Below are positions 1 through 8,256 of a DNA stretch of 28,177 nt, in pieces; within the stretch, counting starts at the first letter, position 1; every line of letters begins with the position of its first letter. The notes beneath the pieces are model-generated. The model was not told where the DNA came from. It was given only the letters and a program-made list of their open reading frames with translations, and did not search any database. The translations under genes and the position numbers were made by a program. Origin of the DNA: VFBF01 sp034440275 (GTDB taxonomy: Bacteria > Pseudomonadota > Alphaproteobacteria > Caulobacterales > Aquidulcibacteraceae); contig JAWXBS010000107.1 of the NCBI GenBank assembly GCA_034440275.1, positions 1-28,177 on the forward strand, written 5' to 3'.

Positions 1-154
1 AGTTGAATATCCCGCTTGCGTCCGCAATCGACGCTGCACCTCCCATGGCGATGGCGGCATGGTGCACTTCGACTGGAATGGCGCGCCGCTGTTGCGGCGG
101 CGTGGTCGACCGCGTTGCGTAGCTGCCAGTCGCGATGGGGACCGAACGAGATCG
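1..154. other. unassigned left edge
   Basis: This stretch lies beyond the stop codon of ligD. Open frames cross it on the plus strand, but they continue antisense into ligD and show no recognisable protein family. I see no convincing gene, terminator or repeat here; it may be intergenic or the edge of a gene outside the window. Confidence 0.4.
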
Positions 155-2755
155 TCAGGCGCGGCGAGAGGGAGGCAGCGGCGCACCGGACGTGTCGTAG
201 CCCGCCCACGCGTCGTCACGGTGGAGTTTTTGCGCTGTGCGTATCGTGAACCGCGCGGGATCAAGCCGGCTCGTCACCTGGCTCCACCTCAGCGGCATGG
301 ACACGGTCGCACCCTCACGCGCGCGCGGGGAAAACGCGGCGACGGCCGTCGCCGTGCGGTCGTTGCGCAAATAGTCCAGAAAGATGCGCCCGGTTCGCAG
401 GCGCTTGGCCATGTTGATGACGTACCGGCTGGGCGCATCGGCGGCCATTTCTGCGCAGAGATCCCGCGCGAAATCCTTGGCTTCCGCCCATGTCGCCTTC
501 CGTCCCCGTCGCGCGGCGAGCGGTGTCACGACATGCAGGCCCTTGCCGCCCGTGGTCTTGCAGAACGCGGCAAGCCCCCTTTCCTCAAGGCGCACTTTGA
601 CCTCGCGCGCGGCGCGCACGACCTCCGCAAATTCCACACCCGGCCCCGGATCGAGGTCGAACACCAACCTGCCGGGCTCCTCCGGCGCGCCGGGCAGACA
701 GTTCCATGGATGAAATTCAAGCGCGCCGCTCTGTCCCGCAGCGACGATTGCCTCGACGGTGTCGAACTGCACATAGGGCTGCTTGTCGCCCCTGATTTTC
801 ACAAGGGTCAGGCTTTTCGACGTCCCTGCCATCGCGTGGCGCTGGAAGAACTGCTCGCCGGTGATCCCGTCCGGCGCGCGCACCAGCGAACACGGGCGCC
901 CCTTCACATGTGGCAGCATGGAAGCGCCCATCACAGCCAGATAGTCCGCCAGTTCGCCCTTCGTGACCGGATCGCCGTCTCCGGCATTGGGCCAGTAGAC
1001 TTTTTCTGCATGGGAGATCGCGATACCCAGAACGCGTTTGCCCTTCGTGATCGACGCCGCAGCCATTCGCTCCACCTCGACTTCTTTCGGCGCCCTGTCC
1101 TCGCGCAGGCCCTTGAACGCTGCCTGCCGCACGCTTCCCGAACCGGTCCAACCCGCGAACGCAATCTCCGCCACCAGATCGGGACGCACCCAATGCAATG
1201 TTTCATCGCCGCGTGCCCTTGGCGATTCCGCAAGCGGACTGTGACGCCGTTCCAGAGACTTCAGTTTCTTCAGGAGATCCGCGCCGACCTTGCCGCCGAA
1301 GCCCGTCCCCACGCGACCCGCATCGACGAGCGCACCGTCCCGTTGCACGCCGACAAGGAGGGACCGAAATCGGCCTGCCTCGTTCGACCATCCGGCGATC
1401 ACGACCTCCTGCCCGGCCCGGCATTTCGCCTTCACCCAGCTCTGGCTGCGCCCTGACCTGTAAGGTCCATCGCGCCGCTTCGACACGACGCCCTCGAGTG
1501 ACATGCGACACGCCGCTTCCAGCATGTCCTCGCCGCGGACCGAGAAATCATCGGCATAGCGCAGCGTCGACGCCGCCTTTCCTGCCGTGAGGATGCGCGA
1601 GAGTTCGGCCTTGCGCTCATGGAGCGGCGCGGCGCGCAGGTCGGTCCCCTCCAGAAACAGAAGGTCAAACGCAAAGAAGATGAGCGGCTTCTTGACGCCG
1701 GCCGTGAGTGTCGCCTGAAGGCTGCTGAAGTCGCTCGCCCCTTGCGAGTCGAGCACCACCAATTCCCCGTCGATAATGCAGTCGGGCAAATGCGCAGCGG
1801 CCTCTCGCACGGTCGCCAGACGCTCGCTCCAGTCGAGCCCCTTGCGCGTGAACACGCGTGCGGCGCCGTTCTCGACGCGAAGCTGCATGCGGTAGCCGTC
1901 GTACTTGACCTCATGGATCCAACCCTCGCCGCTGGGCGCCCGCGCCGCCAACGTGCAGAGTTGCGGATCTATGAACCGCGGCATCGCCTTCGCCTGCTTG
2001 CTGCGTACGCGCGGCGTCACAACGGCGCGAGGCGCGATCTTTCCCCGTTTCGCTTGTGTGACGTCTGTTTTTGCCGGCGCCTGTCGCCCCGGTGCGCGTT
2101 TCGGCTGCGCCTTCGTGGACGTCGCCCTGGAAGTTGATGCAGCCCGCGTCATGAATGGCGTGGCCGAACGGCCTTTGCCTGCGGCTATCTGCTCCATCGT
2201 CCGCGTCGATGCGACGGAGACACCTTCGTCGAGCACATCGCCAGTGGCGACGGCATGGCGATCGCGGTGCTTGATCAACAACCAGTTGCTGCGTCTGCCG
2301 CCGTTGCGGTCGTGCTTCATCCGCACCAGCACGAACCCTCCCTTCAGCTTGCGACCCTTCAGAGTGAACTTCAGCTCGCCCTTCTGAAGTTGTGCGGCGA
2401 CATCGCCTTCCACATCGGCGGACCAGTGCCCGCGATCCCAAATCATCACCGTGCCGCCGCCGTACTGGCCCTTCGGGATCGTGCCTTCAAAATCACCGTA
2501 GTCGAGTGGATGATCTTCCACTTCCACCGCAAGCCGTTTCTCACCGGGGTCGAGCGATGGTCCGCGGGTGACAGCCCATGAACGGAAGACGCCGTCGACT
2601 TCAAGTCTCAGGTCATAGTGCAGCCGGGACGCGGCGTGCTTGTGAATGACGAAACGCAAGACACCCGAACCGACAACCGGCTCCACACCCGATGGCTCCG
2701 TAGTGCGCGAGAAATCGCGCTTCGTGCGATACGAGTCCAGCTTGCCAGCCGCCAC
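155..2755 (-). CDS. ligD: multifunctional DNA ligase D (PE-LIG-POL)
   Basis: ATP-dependent ligase of bacterial non-homologous end joining, which trims, fills and seals double-strand breaks brought together by Ku. The 866-residue protein has three domains in the Pseudomonas-like order. The N-terminal 3'-phosphoesterase domain (about residues 12-165) carries HKHAASRLHYDLRLE. A basic Lys/Ala/Arg linker (about 200-257) follows. The ligase domain (about 260-550) has motif I EVKYDGYR with the adenylated lysine at K284, then the OB fold. The C-terminal primase/polymerase domain (about 575-866) has the metal-binding DLD at D700/D702. The start is GTG at 2755, six bases after the ku stop, with AGAGG upstream, so it is probably translationally coupled to ku. 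Length matches the family and all three catalytic domains look intact. Confidence 0.96.
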   Translation of the reverse strand: MAAGKLDSYRTKRDFSRTTEPSGVEPVVGSGVLRFVIHKHAASRLHYDLRLEVDGVFRSWAVTRGPSLDPGEKRLAVEVEDHPLDYGDFEGTIPKGQYGGGTVMIWDRGHWSADVEGDVAAQLQKGELKFTLKGRKLKGGFVLVRMKHDRNGGRRSNWLLIKHRDRHAVATGDVLDEGVSVASTRTMEQIAAGKGRSATPFMTRAASTSRATSTKAQPKRAPGRQAPAKTDVTQAKRGKIAPRAVVTPRVRSKQAKAMPRFIDPQLCTLAARAPSGEGWIHEVKYDGYRMQLRVENGAARVFTRKGLDWSERLATVREAAAHLPDCIIDGELVVLDSQGASDFSSLQATLTAGVKKPLIFFAFDLLFLEGTDLRAAPLHERKAELSRILTAGKAASTLRYADDFSVRGEDMLEAACRMSLEGVVSKRRDGPYRSGRSQSWVKAKCRAGQEVVIAGWSNEAGRFRSLLVGVQRDGALVDAGRVGTGFGGKVGADLLKKLKSLERRHSPLAESPRARGDETLHWVRPDLVAEIAFAGWTGSGSVRQAAFKGLREDRAPKEVEVERMAAASITKGKRVLGIAISHAEKVYWPNAGDGDPVTKGELADYLAVMGASMLPHVKGRPCSLVRAPDGITGEQFFQRHAMAGTSKSLTLVKIRGDKQPYVQFDTVEAIVAAGQSGALEFHPWNCLPGAPEEPGRLVFDLDPGPGVEFAEVVRAAREVKVRLEERGLAAFCKTTGGKGLHVVTPLAARRGRKATWAEAKDFARDLCAEMAADAPSRYVINMAKRLRTGRIFLDYLRNDRTATAVAAFSPRAREGATVSMPLRWSQVTSRLDPARFTIRTAQKLHRDDAWAGYDTSGAPLPPSRRA

Positions 2756-2761
2756 CGCACA

Positions 2762-3646
2762 TTACCTCTTCGCGCGGGTCGCACGCTTCTTCGCTGCCGG
2801 CTTGCGCGCCGGTGCGGTCGTGCGTTTGGCCGGACTGTGCTTGGCGGCAGATCGCTTCGCCGCCGCAGGCGGCCGCCCGCCGAGGGACTTCTTCAGCGCG
2901 TCCATCAAATCGATGACGTTCGTCGCTTCTGGTTCTGCCGCGCGAACAAGTTTCTTGCCCTTCGATTTGGCGCTGATTAGATCGCGCAACGCTTTCTCGT
3001 ACCTGTCCTCGTAGCGCTCGGGATCGAACTTCGCCTCCTTCTGCGCGATGATCCGCTCCGCGATCGCGATCATTTCCTTGTCCGGCTTGCCCGCAGGAGC
3101 GGCTTCGAAGATCGCCTCGACGTCCCTCACGTCCTCGCCGGCCCGCAGCGACGTTGCCAGAATGCCTGCGCCGCGCGGCTCCAGCGCCATGATGCGTTCG
3201 CGATTGGCAAGCACGATGCGGCCGACCGCAACCTTCTTCGATTTCTTCATGGCGTCCCGGATCACCGCAAATGCGTCGGCGCCCATCTTGCCCTCTGGCA
3301 CGAGGCAGTAGGTACGATCCAGATAGAGGCGATCGATTTCTTCGGCGGGCACGAACTGCTCGATGTCGATGACCTTGGTGCTCTCCAGCTTCACCGCGTC
3401 GAAGTCCTCATTATCGAGAAGCACATAGCTGTCCTTCTCGATCTCGTAGCCTTTCACCAGATCGGATCGCTCAAGCGGGTCGCCGGTCTCGGCGTCCGTC
3501 GCGATCATCTTCACCCGGTTGTTGGTGTCGGGATTGATCAGATGGAAACGGACATCGCTCCCTGCCGTCACGGTGGGATAAAGCGCCACTGGGCATGTCA
3601 CGAGCGACAGGCGCAGATGGCCCTGCCATGTGGGACGGATGGCCAT
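2762..3646 (-). CDS. ku: non-homologous end-joining protein Ku
   Basis: Homodimeric ring protein that binds double-stranded DNA ends and recruits LigD. The start MAIRPTWQGHLRLSLV is the hallmark N-terminus of bacterial Ku, and the Ku core beta-barrel runs to about residue 250. It ends in a Lys/Arg/Ala-rich basic tail (about 250-294), a known DNA-binding extension in longer bacterial Ku proteins. The ATG at 3646 has a GAGG ribosome-binding site six bases upstream. The stop is six bases before the ligD GTG, so the two form an operon. An EcfG-like promoter lies just upstream (separate entry), consistent with general-stress control. Length, 294 residues, is usual. Confidence 0.97.
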   Translation of the reverse strand: MAIRPTWQGHLRLSLVTCPVALYPTVTAGSDVRFHLINPDTNNRVKMIATDAETGDPLERSDLVKGYEIEKDSYVLLDNEDFDAVKLESTKVIDIEQFVPAEEIDRLYLDRTYCLVPEGKMGADAFAVIRDAMKKSKKVAVGRIVLANRERIMALEPRGAGILATSLRAGEDVRDVEAIFEAAPAGKPDKEMIAIAERIIAQKEAKFDPERYEDRYEKALRDLISAKSKGKKLVRAAEPEATNVIDLMDALKKSLGGRPPAAAKRSAAKHSPAKRTTAPARKPAAKKRATRAKR

Positions 3647-3689
3647 GTCGAACCTCGCGTGCAGAGCCGGAACATCGTTTCGCTTTTGA

Positions 3690-3714
3690 AACGCTCAAGA
3701 TGCGGGCCGGTTCA
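3690..3714 (-). promoter_or_regulatory. candidate EcfG-type general stress promoter of ku-ligD
   Basis: Read on the minus strand, TGAAC (3714-3710) is followed after exactly 16 bases by CGTT (3693-3690). The alphaproteobacterial EcfG/SigT/RpoE2 consensus is GGAAC-N16/17-CGTT, so there is one mismatch in the -35 element. The position would give a short leader before the ku ATG at 3646. Control of NHEJ genes by an EcfG-type sigma factor is known in some rhizobia; its use here is inference. The CGTT is also one arm of a CGTTTC-N6-GAAACG inverted repeat (3676-3693), so an operator is an alternative reading. Confidence 0.35.
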
Positions 3715-3732
3715 AAGGGGCCCTGTAGAATC

Positions 3733-3745
3733 TCCCCTCAGGGGA
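3733..3745. repeat. short inverted repeat between ku and the CoA-transferase remnant
   Basis: TCCCC-TCA-GGGGA is a perfect five-base-pair hairpin with a three-base loop. It sits in the 276-bp divergent gap (3647-3922) and has no T-tract, so it is not an obvious terminator. Its function is unknown. The rest of the gap shows no other gene I can support. Confidence 0.3.
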
Positions 3746-3922
3746 TCAGGCGGCGGCCGGCGGTACGCGGCCATCAGCCTGAAAGACGGTCCCTATCCGC
3801 GACACCGCCGCCGGCCTGCGCTCGCACCACAACGCCTGACAACGCCAAGGCCGAGTTCCTTCGAGATTTGTGTGCCGGCGACATTGTCTACTACTATGGG
3901 CAATCCAAAATCGGAGTGAAAC

Positions 3923-4186
3923 GTGCCCGGACAACCCATGCTTTCGGGCGTTCGTGTGCTCGACATGACAACTGTCGTGTTCGGGCCGTTCTCGACGCAA
4001 ATCCTCGCTGATATCGGCGCTGACGTCATCAAGGTTGAAGCCCCCGAAGGCGACACGTTTCGCTTGTCAGGCAGGACCGCAAAGGCACGCGGCATGAGCC
4101 CGCAGCATCTCAATCTCAACCGCGGCATGCGATCAATCATGCTCGACCTCAGGTCCGAGACCGATCGCGAGACGATGACCTGTTGA
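3923..4186 (+). pseudogene. truncated CaiB/BaiF family III CoA-transferase (N-terminal remnant)
   Basis: The 87-residue frame begins like a family III CoA-transferase: LSGVRVLDMTTVVFGPF, then LADIGADVIKVEAPEGD, then LNRGMRSIMLDLRS. All three match the usual first 80 or so residues of this roughly 380-400-residue family. It then stops at TGA (4184-4186) after ETMTC. None of the remaining three quarters, including the region carrying the catalytic aspartate, is seen in any downstream frame before the TetR gene. The GTG start at 3923 has GGAG seven bases upstream; ATG at 3938 is an alternative. This is best read as a deletion remnant that once supplied a CoA-transfer step near the catabolic cassette. 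A functional short peptide is unlikely. Confidence 0.75.
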
Positions 4187-4237
4187 AGCCGCCGCCGGAT
4201 GGTTTCCGCAGGCTCGGCTTATCGTTACAAACAATTC

Positions 4238-4284
4238 TGACCACTTGGTCAAATATCGCTTGACGCGATCTGACCACCCGGTCA
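4238..4284. promoter_or_regulatory. paired TetR-type operators upstream of the regulator
   Basis: Two related palindromes lie just before the TetR start. TGACCA-CT-TGGTCA at 4238-4251 is perfect with six-base arms. TGACC-ACCC-GGTCA at 4271-4284 has perfect five-base arms. Both are flanked by TC on the left and A on the right, and their centres are 33 bp apart, about three helical turns. They end 11 bases before the regulator ATG, ideal for autorepression. The TTGACCA-NN-TGGTCA form resembles targets of some TetR-family regulators such as RutR. Binding by the adjacent regulator is inferred. Confidence 0.7.
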
Positions 4285-4295
4285 AGACATTGTGG

Positions 4296-4922
4296 ATGAG
4301 CAGGCGCATCGCGGCAAAGCCAGGCAGCGACGAAGGTCACCGTCGCATTCTCGACGCAGCGCGCGGGGCGTTCGCGACGGTCGGCTTCGAGGGCGCCAGT
4401 CTGCGCACAATCAGCGCCGAGGCCGGGGTGCTGCACACCGCCATGCTCTATCATTTCAACACCAAGGACGTGCTGTGGCGCGCCGTCATGACGGAGCTGT
4501 TCGAGGATCTGACAGGCCGCTTCGCACGCCGCACCGCCGAATTGAGAAGCGCAGCGCCGGAGAGACTTGCGCGCGCGCTCGTCCGCGACTTTGTGCACTT
4601 CTGCGCGGAACGCCCGGAACTCCACCGGATCATGACGATCGAGGGGCGCGCCAACACCGATCGCCTGAAGTGGATCGTGGAAAGCCACACGCGCACGCTG
4701 TTCGAGAACGTCATTCCAATGGTCTCTCTCGCATCGCCTGCGGCTGCCGCCGGCGATCCGATCCGTCTCTACTACGCCATCGTTGGTGTTGCGGCGTCGA
4801 CCTTCTCCCTTGCGCCGGAATTCAAGCAACTCTCGGGACGCGACCCATTCAGGCCGAAGGAGATCGAGGCTACGGCGGCATGGGTTGAGGGCATGATTTT
4901 CGGCGTCAAGAGATCGAAATGA
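4296..4922 (+). CDS. TetR/AcrR family transcriptional regulator
   Basis: Ligand-responsive repressor of about 208 residues. The N-terminal helix-turn-helix spans roughly residues 14-60: RRILDAARGAFATVGFEGA, then LRTISAEAGV, then the typical LYHFNTKDVLWRAV. The C-terminal ligand-binding and dimer domain contains FCAERPELHRIMTIEG, as in the AcrR-like C-terminal family. I chose ATG 4296 because an upstream in-frame start at 4245 would place both operators inside the coding region. No strong Shine-Dalgarno precedes 4296. It lies 82 bp before the dioxygenase gene on the same strand, so it probably controls itself and the cassette. The effector is probably an aromatic compound or CoA ester, but it is not readable from sequence. 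Confidence 0.9.
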   Translation: MSRRIAAKPGSDEGHRRILDAARGAFATVGFEGASLRTISAEAGVLHTAMLYHFNTKDVLWRAVMTELFEDLTGRFARRTAELRSAAPERLARALVRDFVHFCAERPELHRIMTIEGRANTDRLKWIVESHTRTLFENVIPMVSLASPAAAAGDPIRLYYAIVGVAASTFSLAPEFKQLSGRDPFRPKEIEATAAWVEGMIFGVKRSK

Positions 4923-5004
4923 TCGCGGTGTTCCTCGTCAATCCACGCGCCACGAGGTCCAAGTTGCACCACGCAGAAAGAAAAGAAGGGAGGCAATCCA
5001 AGCC

Positions 5005-5940
5005 ATGAGCACAATCAAGGTGGAAGACATAGCTCACGTGCGCTTCAGCGCGCCTGATCTTGAAGCGATGAAGGCGTTCCTGCTCGATTTCGGACTGACC
5101 CCGATCACTCATTCGGATGGCGATCTCTATGCGCGCGGCGCCGGCGAGCGTCCATTTGCGCACGCGACTTCGCTCGGCGAGCCAGGTTTCAGGGGCATCG
5201 GCTTCCGCGCCGAAAGCCTGGCCGATCTGGAAAAATTGGCTGTCGCCGAGGGCTCGACGGTCGAACCGCTGCACGCACCCGGCGGTGGGTACATGGTGCG
5301 GCTGACGGATCCGGATGGAAACAACGTCGAAGTCATCGCGGGCCAATCACCCGTCGAACCACTCCCGTTGCCGGCGGAACAACCGCACAACGACGCGCGC
5401 GGCACGACGCGCGTGCGCGCGCCGTTGCGACTCAAGAGCGGCCCCGCCCACGTCGTTCGCCTGGGTCACGCGGTGCTGGAAGTGAAGGACTTCCGCACTT
5501 CTGAAGCCTGGTACAAATCGCGTTTCGGCTTCGTCACCTCCGATGAAATCGAAATGGCGCCGGGATTCGCGATTGGGGCCTTCTTGCGCTGTGATCGCGG
5601 GGACGCCCCGACCGATCACCACACCCTTTTCCTGCTGCAATCGCCGAACGGTCCGCGCTTCAATCACGCTGCCTTCGAGGTGCTCGATCAGGACGATCTG
5701 ATGTGCGGCCACGACCACTTGAAGCAGACAAAGCGCACGCCCGCCTGGGGCGTCGGCCGCCACATCCTGGGGAGCCAGGTGTTCGACTACTGGAGAGACC
5801 CCTGGGGGAATGAACTTGAGCACTGGACGGACGGCGACCTGTACAACGTCGCCGACGGCTCGCGCACAGCGACGCTGCAGGACCTGCTCGGCGTCCAGTG
5901 GGGCCCTGTCCACCCGATGTCGCAAGGAGCCCAACAATGA
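5005..5940 (+). CDS. two-domain VOC-family extradiol (catechol-type) dioxygenase
   Basis: Likely Fe(II)-dependent meta-cleavage dioxygenase of a catecholic ring, 311 residues, the length of 2,3-dihydroxybiphenyl dioxygenase-type enzymes. It has two vicinal-oxygen-chelate domains. The N-terminal one (about 5-115) begins EDIAHVRFSAPDLEAMKAF and ends DPDGNNVEVIAG. The catalytic C-terminal one (about 145-280) contains the expected 2-His-1-Glu ligands: His in RLGHAVLEVKD, His in RFNHAAFEV and Glu in GNELEHWTDGD. AGGGAGG precedes the ATG by about 11 bases. The stop overlaps the next start as ATGA, showing translational coupling. Substrate specificity is unknown; the neighbouring hydroxylase suggests a phenol or hydroxyphenyl acid. 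Confidence 0.88.
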   Translation: MSTIKVEDIAHVRFSAPDLEAMKAFLLDFGLTPITHSDGDLYARGAGERPFAHATSLGEPGFRGIGFRAESLADLEKLAVAEGSTVEPLHAPGGGYMVRLTDPDGNNVEVIAGQSPVEPLPLPAEQPHNDARGTTRVRAPLRLKSGPAHVVRLGHAVLEVKDFRTSEAWYKSRFGFVTSDEIEMAPGFAIGAFLRCDRGDAPTDHHTLFLLQSPNGPRFNHAAFEVLDQDDLMCGHDHLKQTKRTPAWGVGRHILGSQVFDYWRDPWGNELEHWTDGDLYNVADGSRTATLQDLLGVQWGPVHPMSQGAQQ

Positions 5941-6776
5941 AGCTTGCACTGTTTGACGCCGGCTCCGGCCCACGCACTGGTGTCGTCACCGGAGATCAGA
6001 TCGCCGCAACGGGCGTCGAAGGGTCCATGATCGATCTCATCGCCGGCTGGGATTCATTCAAAGGCGCGATTGTAAAGGCGGCCGCGTCAGCGCAACGGCA
6101 TCCGCTCTCGTCGGTGCGATTGCTCTCGCCCGTACCCCGGCCCGGCAAGATATTCGCCATTGGTCTCAACTATGCCGACCACATCGCCGAAAGCAAAATG
6201 GAGACGCACGCCAATCAGGTCTGGTTCACCAAGGCGCAGACCTCCATCAACGGGCCCTTCGATCCAATTCTGATCGCCAAGGCCGGCCAGTTCGTCGATT
6301 ACGAGGTCGAACTCGTCGCCGTCATCGGCAAGGGCGGACGCAATATCAGCAAGGCTGATGCGGGGAGCCACGTGTTCGGCTATTGCGTCGGCAACGATGT
6401 CACCGAGCGCTTCTGGCAGCATCGCACGCCCCAATGGAGCCTCGGCAAGTCGTTCGACACGCACGCGCCGATCGGGCCCTGGATCACCACGGCCGACGAA
6501 GCGGGCGACCCTCATGCGCTCGGCTTGCGCTGCTTCGTCAATGGCGAAAAGCGGCAGGATTCCAACACCGCAAATCTGGTGTTCAATGTCTGGGACCAGA
6601 TCGAGCACCTCTCACAAGCCATGACGCTTGAGCCGGGCGATATCGTCTTCACCGGCACGCCAGGCGGCATCGGCGCGGCGATGGATCCACGCCAATTCCT
6701 GAAGGCCGGCGACATCGTCCGCTGCGAGATCGACAAGCTCGGCGCCATCGAAGCAACCTTGATTGCTGAGGCATAA
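5937..6776 (+). CDS. fumarylacetoacetate hydrolase family protein
   Basis: Mg/Mn-dependent hydrolase, hydratase or decarboxylase of the FAH superfamily, acting on a ring-cleavage product. From ATG 5937, which overlaps the previous stop as ATGA, it is 279 residues. A short N-terminal domain (about 1-60) precedes the FAH catalytic fold. Family motifs are KIFAIGLNYADHI, the metal-binding DYEVELVAVIGK and GNDVTER, and the C-terminal LEPGDIVFTGTPGGIG. In meta pathways such proteins act as 2-hydroxymuconate-type hydrolases, hydratases or isomerases. The exact reaction cannot be fixed from sequence. A longer in-frame start at 5898 would overlap the dioxygenase by 43 bases and is less likely. Confidence 0.88.
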   Translation: MKLALFDAGSGPRTGVVTGDQIAATGVEGSMIDLIAGWDSFKGAIVKAAASAQRHPLSSVRLLSPVPRPGKIFAIGLNYADHIAESKMETHANQVWFTKAQTSINGPFDPILIAKAGQFVDYEVELVAVIGKGGRNISKADAGSHVFGYCVGNDVTERFWQHRTPQWSLGKSFDTHAPIGPWITTADEAGDPHALGLRCFVNGEKRQDSNTANLVFNVWDQIEHLSQAMTLEPGDIVFTGTPGGIGAAMDPRQFLKAGDIVRCEIDKLGAIEATLIAEA

Positions 6777-6777
6777 C

Positions 6778-8256
6778 ATGGGCGCCATTCTTGAATGCGA
6801 TGTCCTTATCGTCGGCGCCGGCCCTACAGGCGTCACCCTTGGACTGTTGTTGGCGCAATCAGGCGTGCGCACACTGGTCATCGACAAGTCGGCGGAAATC
6901 TATCCGCTTCCGCGCGCCGCGCACATCGACCACGAGACCATGCGCACATTCCAGGGTCTGGGGCTCGCCGATGCGATCGCAGCGACTTGCCGTTCGTCGG
7001 CAAGCTACGATTTTCTGAGTGGCGGCGGCGAGGTTCTGATGCGCTTTGATGGGCTCGATCAGATCGGTCCCGGCGGCTGGCCCGTCGGCAACATGATCCA
7101 TCAACCCTCGATCGAAGCAATCCTGCGCAACGGCGCGCGCGATCGAACGCATTTCGATCTCAAAAACGAATGGCGTTTTGTTTCCTACGAGGAACACGGC
7201 GAAAAGGTGACGGCCAAAGTCAGCACGCCCGATGGTGAAGTGACAGTCCGCTCGCGCTATTTAATAGGCGCCGACGGCGCACGCAGCCCGGTTCGCGAGG
7301 CGGCCGGTATCGAACTGGACGATCTCCAGTTCGACGAGGAATGGCTTGTGATCGACGCCATCGTCCACGACGACGAACGTCTGCCGACGATCAACCTGCA
7401 GATCTGCGATCCCGCGCGGCCGACCACCTGCGTGCTCATGGGGTCGGGCCGTCACCGCTGGGAATTCATGCTGAAGCCTGGCGAGACATCCGAGCAGTTC
7501 CTGGATGACGCCTTCATCGCGGGCCTGTTGAAGCCATGGAATGTCGAAGGCGCAATGACGCTCGAACGCAAGGTGATCTACCGCTTCAACGCCAAGGTGG
7601 CCAAGGACTGGAGGAAAGGCCGCGTCCTGCTCGCCGGCGACGCCGCACACCTGACACCCCCCTTCGCCGGCCAGGGTCTCTGCGCCGGCATCCGCGACGC
7701 TGCAAACCTCGCCTGGAAACTCGCCGCGATCATTTGCGCAAACGCTCCGGATCGCCTGCTCGACACCTACCAGACAGAGCGCGACCCGCACGCACGTGCG
7801 TTCATTCAACTTGCGATGATGATGGGCCGCACCGTTTGCATCGCCGATCCCGAAATGGCGAAGGCGCGCGATGCACAGATGCTGGCCGCGCGAGCCGCGG
7901 GCGCGCCTGCGCCAAGCGCCGCCGCGCCGCCGCTTGGCGACGGCTGTGTGCTCAGGAATTCGGCGCACGCTGGCGACTACTTTCCCCAACCAACCTCGGC
8001 CGATGACAGCTTATCGCGCCTCGATGACACACTCGGTTCGGGCGCCTGGCTCATCAGCAGAGCGGCTGCAGCCAGCGCAGGCGGGCAAGGCTTGCGGCAT
8101 GTGTCATTGGACGACCTAACCCTGGCCCCATTCCGCGACGCGCTCGATCATTGGCTTTCCAGCCATGACGCGGTGCTGGTGCGCCCGGATCGCTACATTT
8201 TCGGGGTGGGCGAAGCCGACGCATTGGCGCGCGCGTGGCGCGAGCACCTGCAATGA
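6778..8256 (+). CDS. FAD-dependent aromatic monooxygenase (MhpA/PheA-TfdB-like)
   Basis: NAD(P)H-dependent flavoprotein hydroxylase likely to convert a phenolic acid to a catechol for the adjacent dioxygenase. The 492-residue protein has the dinucleotide fold DVLIVGAGPTGVTLGLLL at the N-terminus and the GADGARSPVREAAGI (DG) motif near residue 165. The second FAD motif, GRVLLAGDAAHLTPPFAGQG, is followed by RDAANLAWKLA. The C-terminal thioredoxin-like region (about 400-492) is typical of the 3-(3-hydroxyphenyl)propionate hydroxylase group. ATG 6778 lies one base after the FAH stop with GCTGAGG upstream, so it is the last gene of the coupled cassette. Genes with this order could process hydroxyphenylpropionate- or resorcinol-like substrates, but that is inference. 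Confidence 0.88.
   Translation: MGAILECDVLIVGAGPTGVTLGLLLAQSGVRTLVIDKSAEIYPLPRAAHIDHETMRTFQGLGLADAIAATCRSSASYDFLSGGGEVLMRFDGLDQIGPGGWPVGNMIHQPSIEAILRNGARDRTHFDLKNEWRFVSYEEHGEKVTAKVSTPDGEVTVRSRYLIGADGARSPVREAAGIELDDLQFDEEWLVIDAIVHDDERLPTINLQICDPARPTTCVLMGSGRHRWEFMLKPGETSEQFLDDAFIAGLLKPWNVEGAMTLERKVIYRFNAKVAKDWRKGRVLLAGDAAHLTPPFAGQGLCAGIRDAANLAWKLAAIICANAPDRLLDTYQTERDPHARAFIQLAMMMGRTVCIADPEMAKARDAQMLAARAAGAPAPSAAAPPLGDGCVLRNSAHAGDYFPQPTSADDSLSRLDDTLGSGAWLISRAAAASAGGQGLRHVSLDDLTLAPFRDALDHWLSSHDAVLVRPDRYIFGVGEADALARAWREHLQ

Noticed and set aside
59..1456. 465-codon plus-strand open frame opposite ligD
   Set aside because: It is antisense to the well-supported ligD ligase and polymerase domains, Arg/His/Pro-rich, and shows no family motif; long antisense frames are expected in GC-rich DNA.
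2271..2280. TTGATCAAC as a second FNR-type half or full site
   Set aside because: It lacks the four-base spacer and lies inside the ligD coding region.
3793..3922. Minus-strand reading GLPIVVDNVAGTQ upstream of the CoA-transferase remnant, resembling a substrate-binding protein fragment
   Set aside because: The similarity is confined to about a dozen residues, the frame continues antisense into the remnant, and no further homologous segment was seen.
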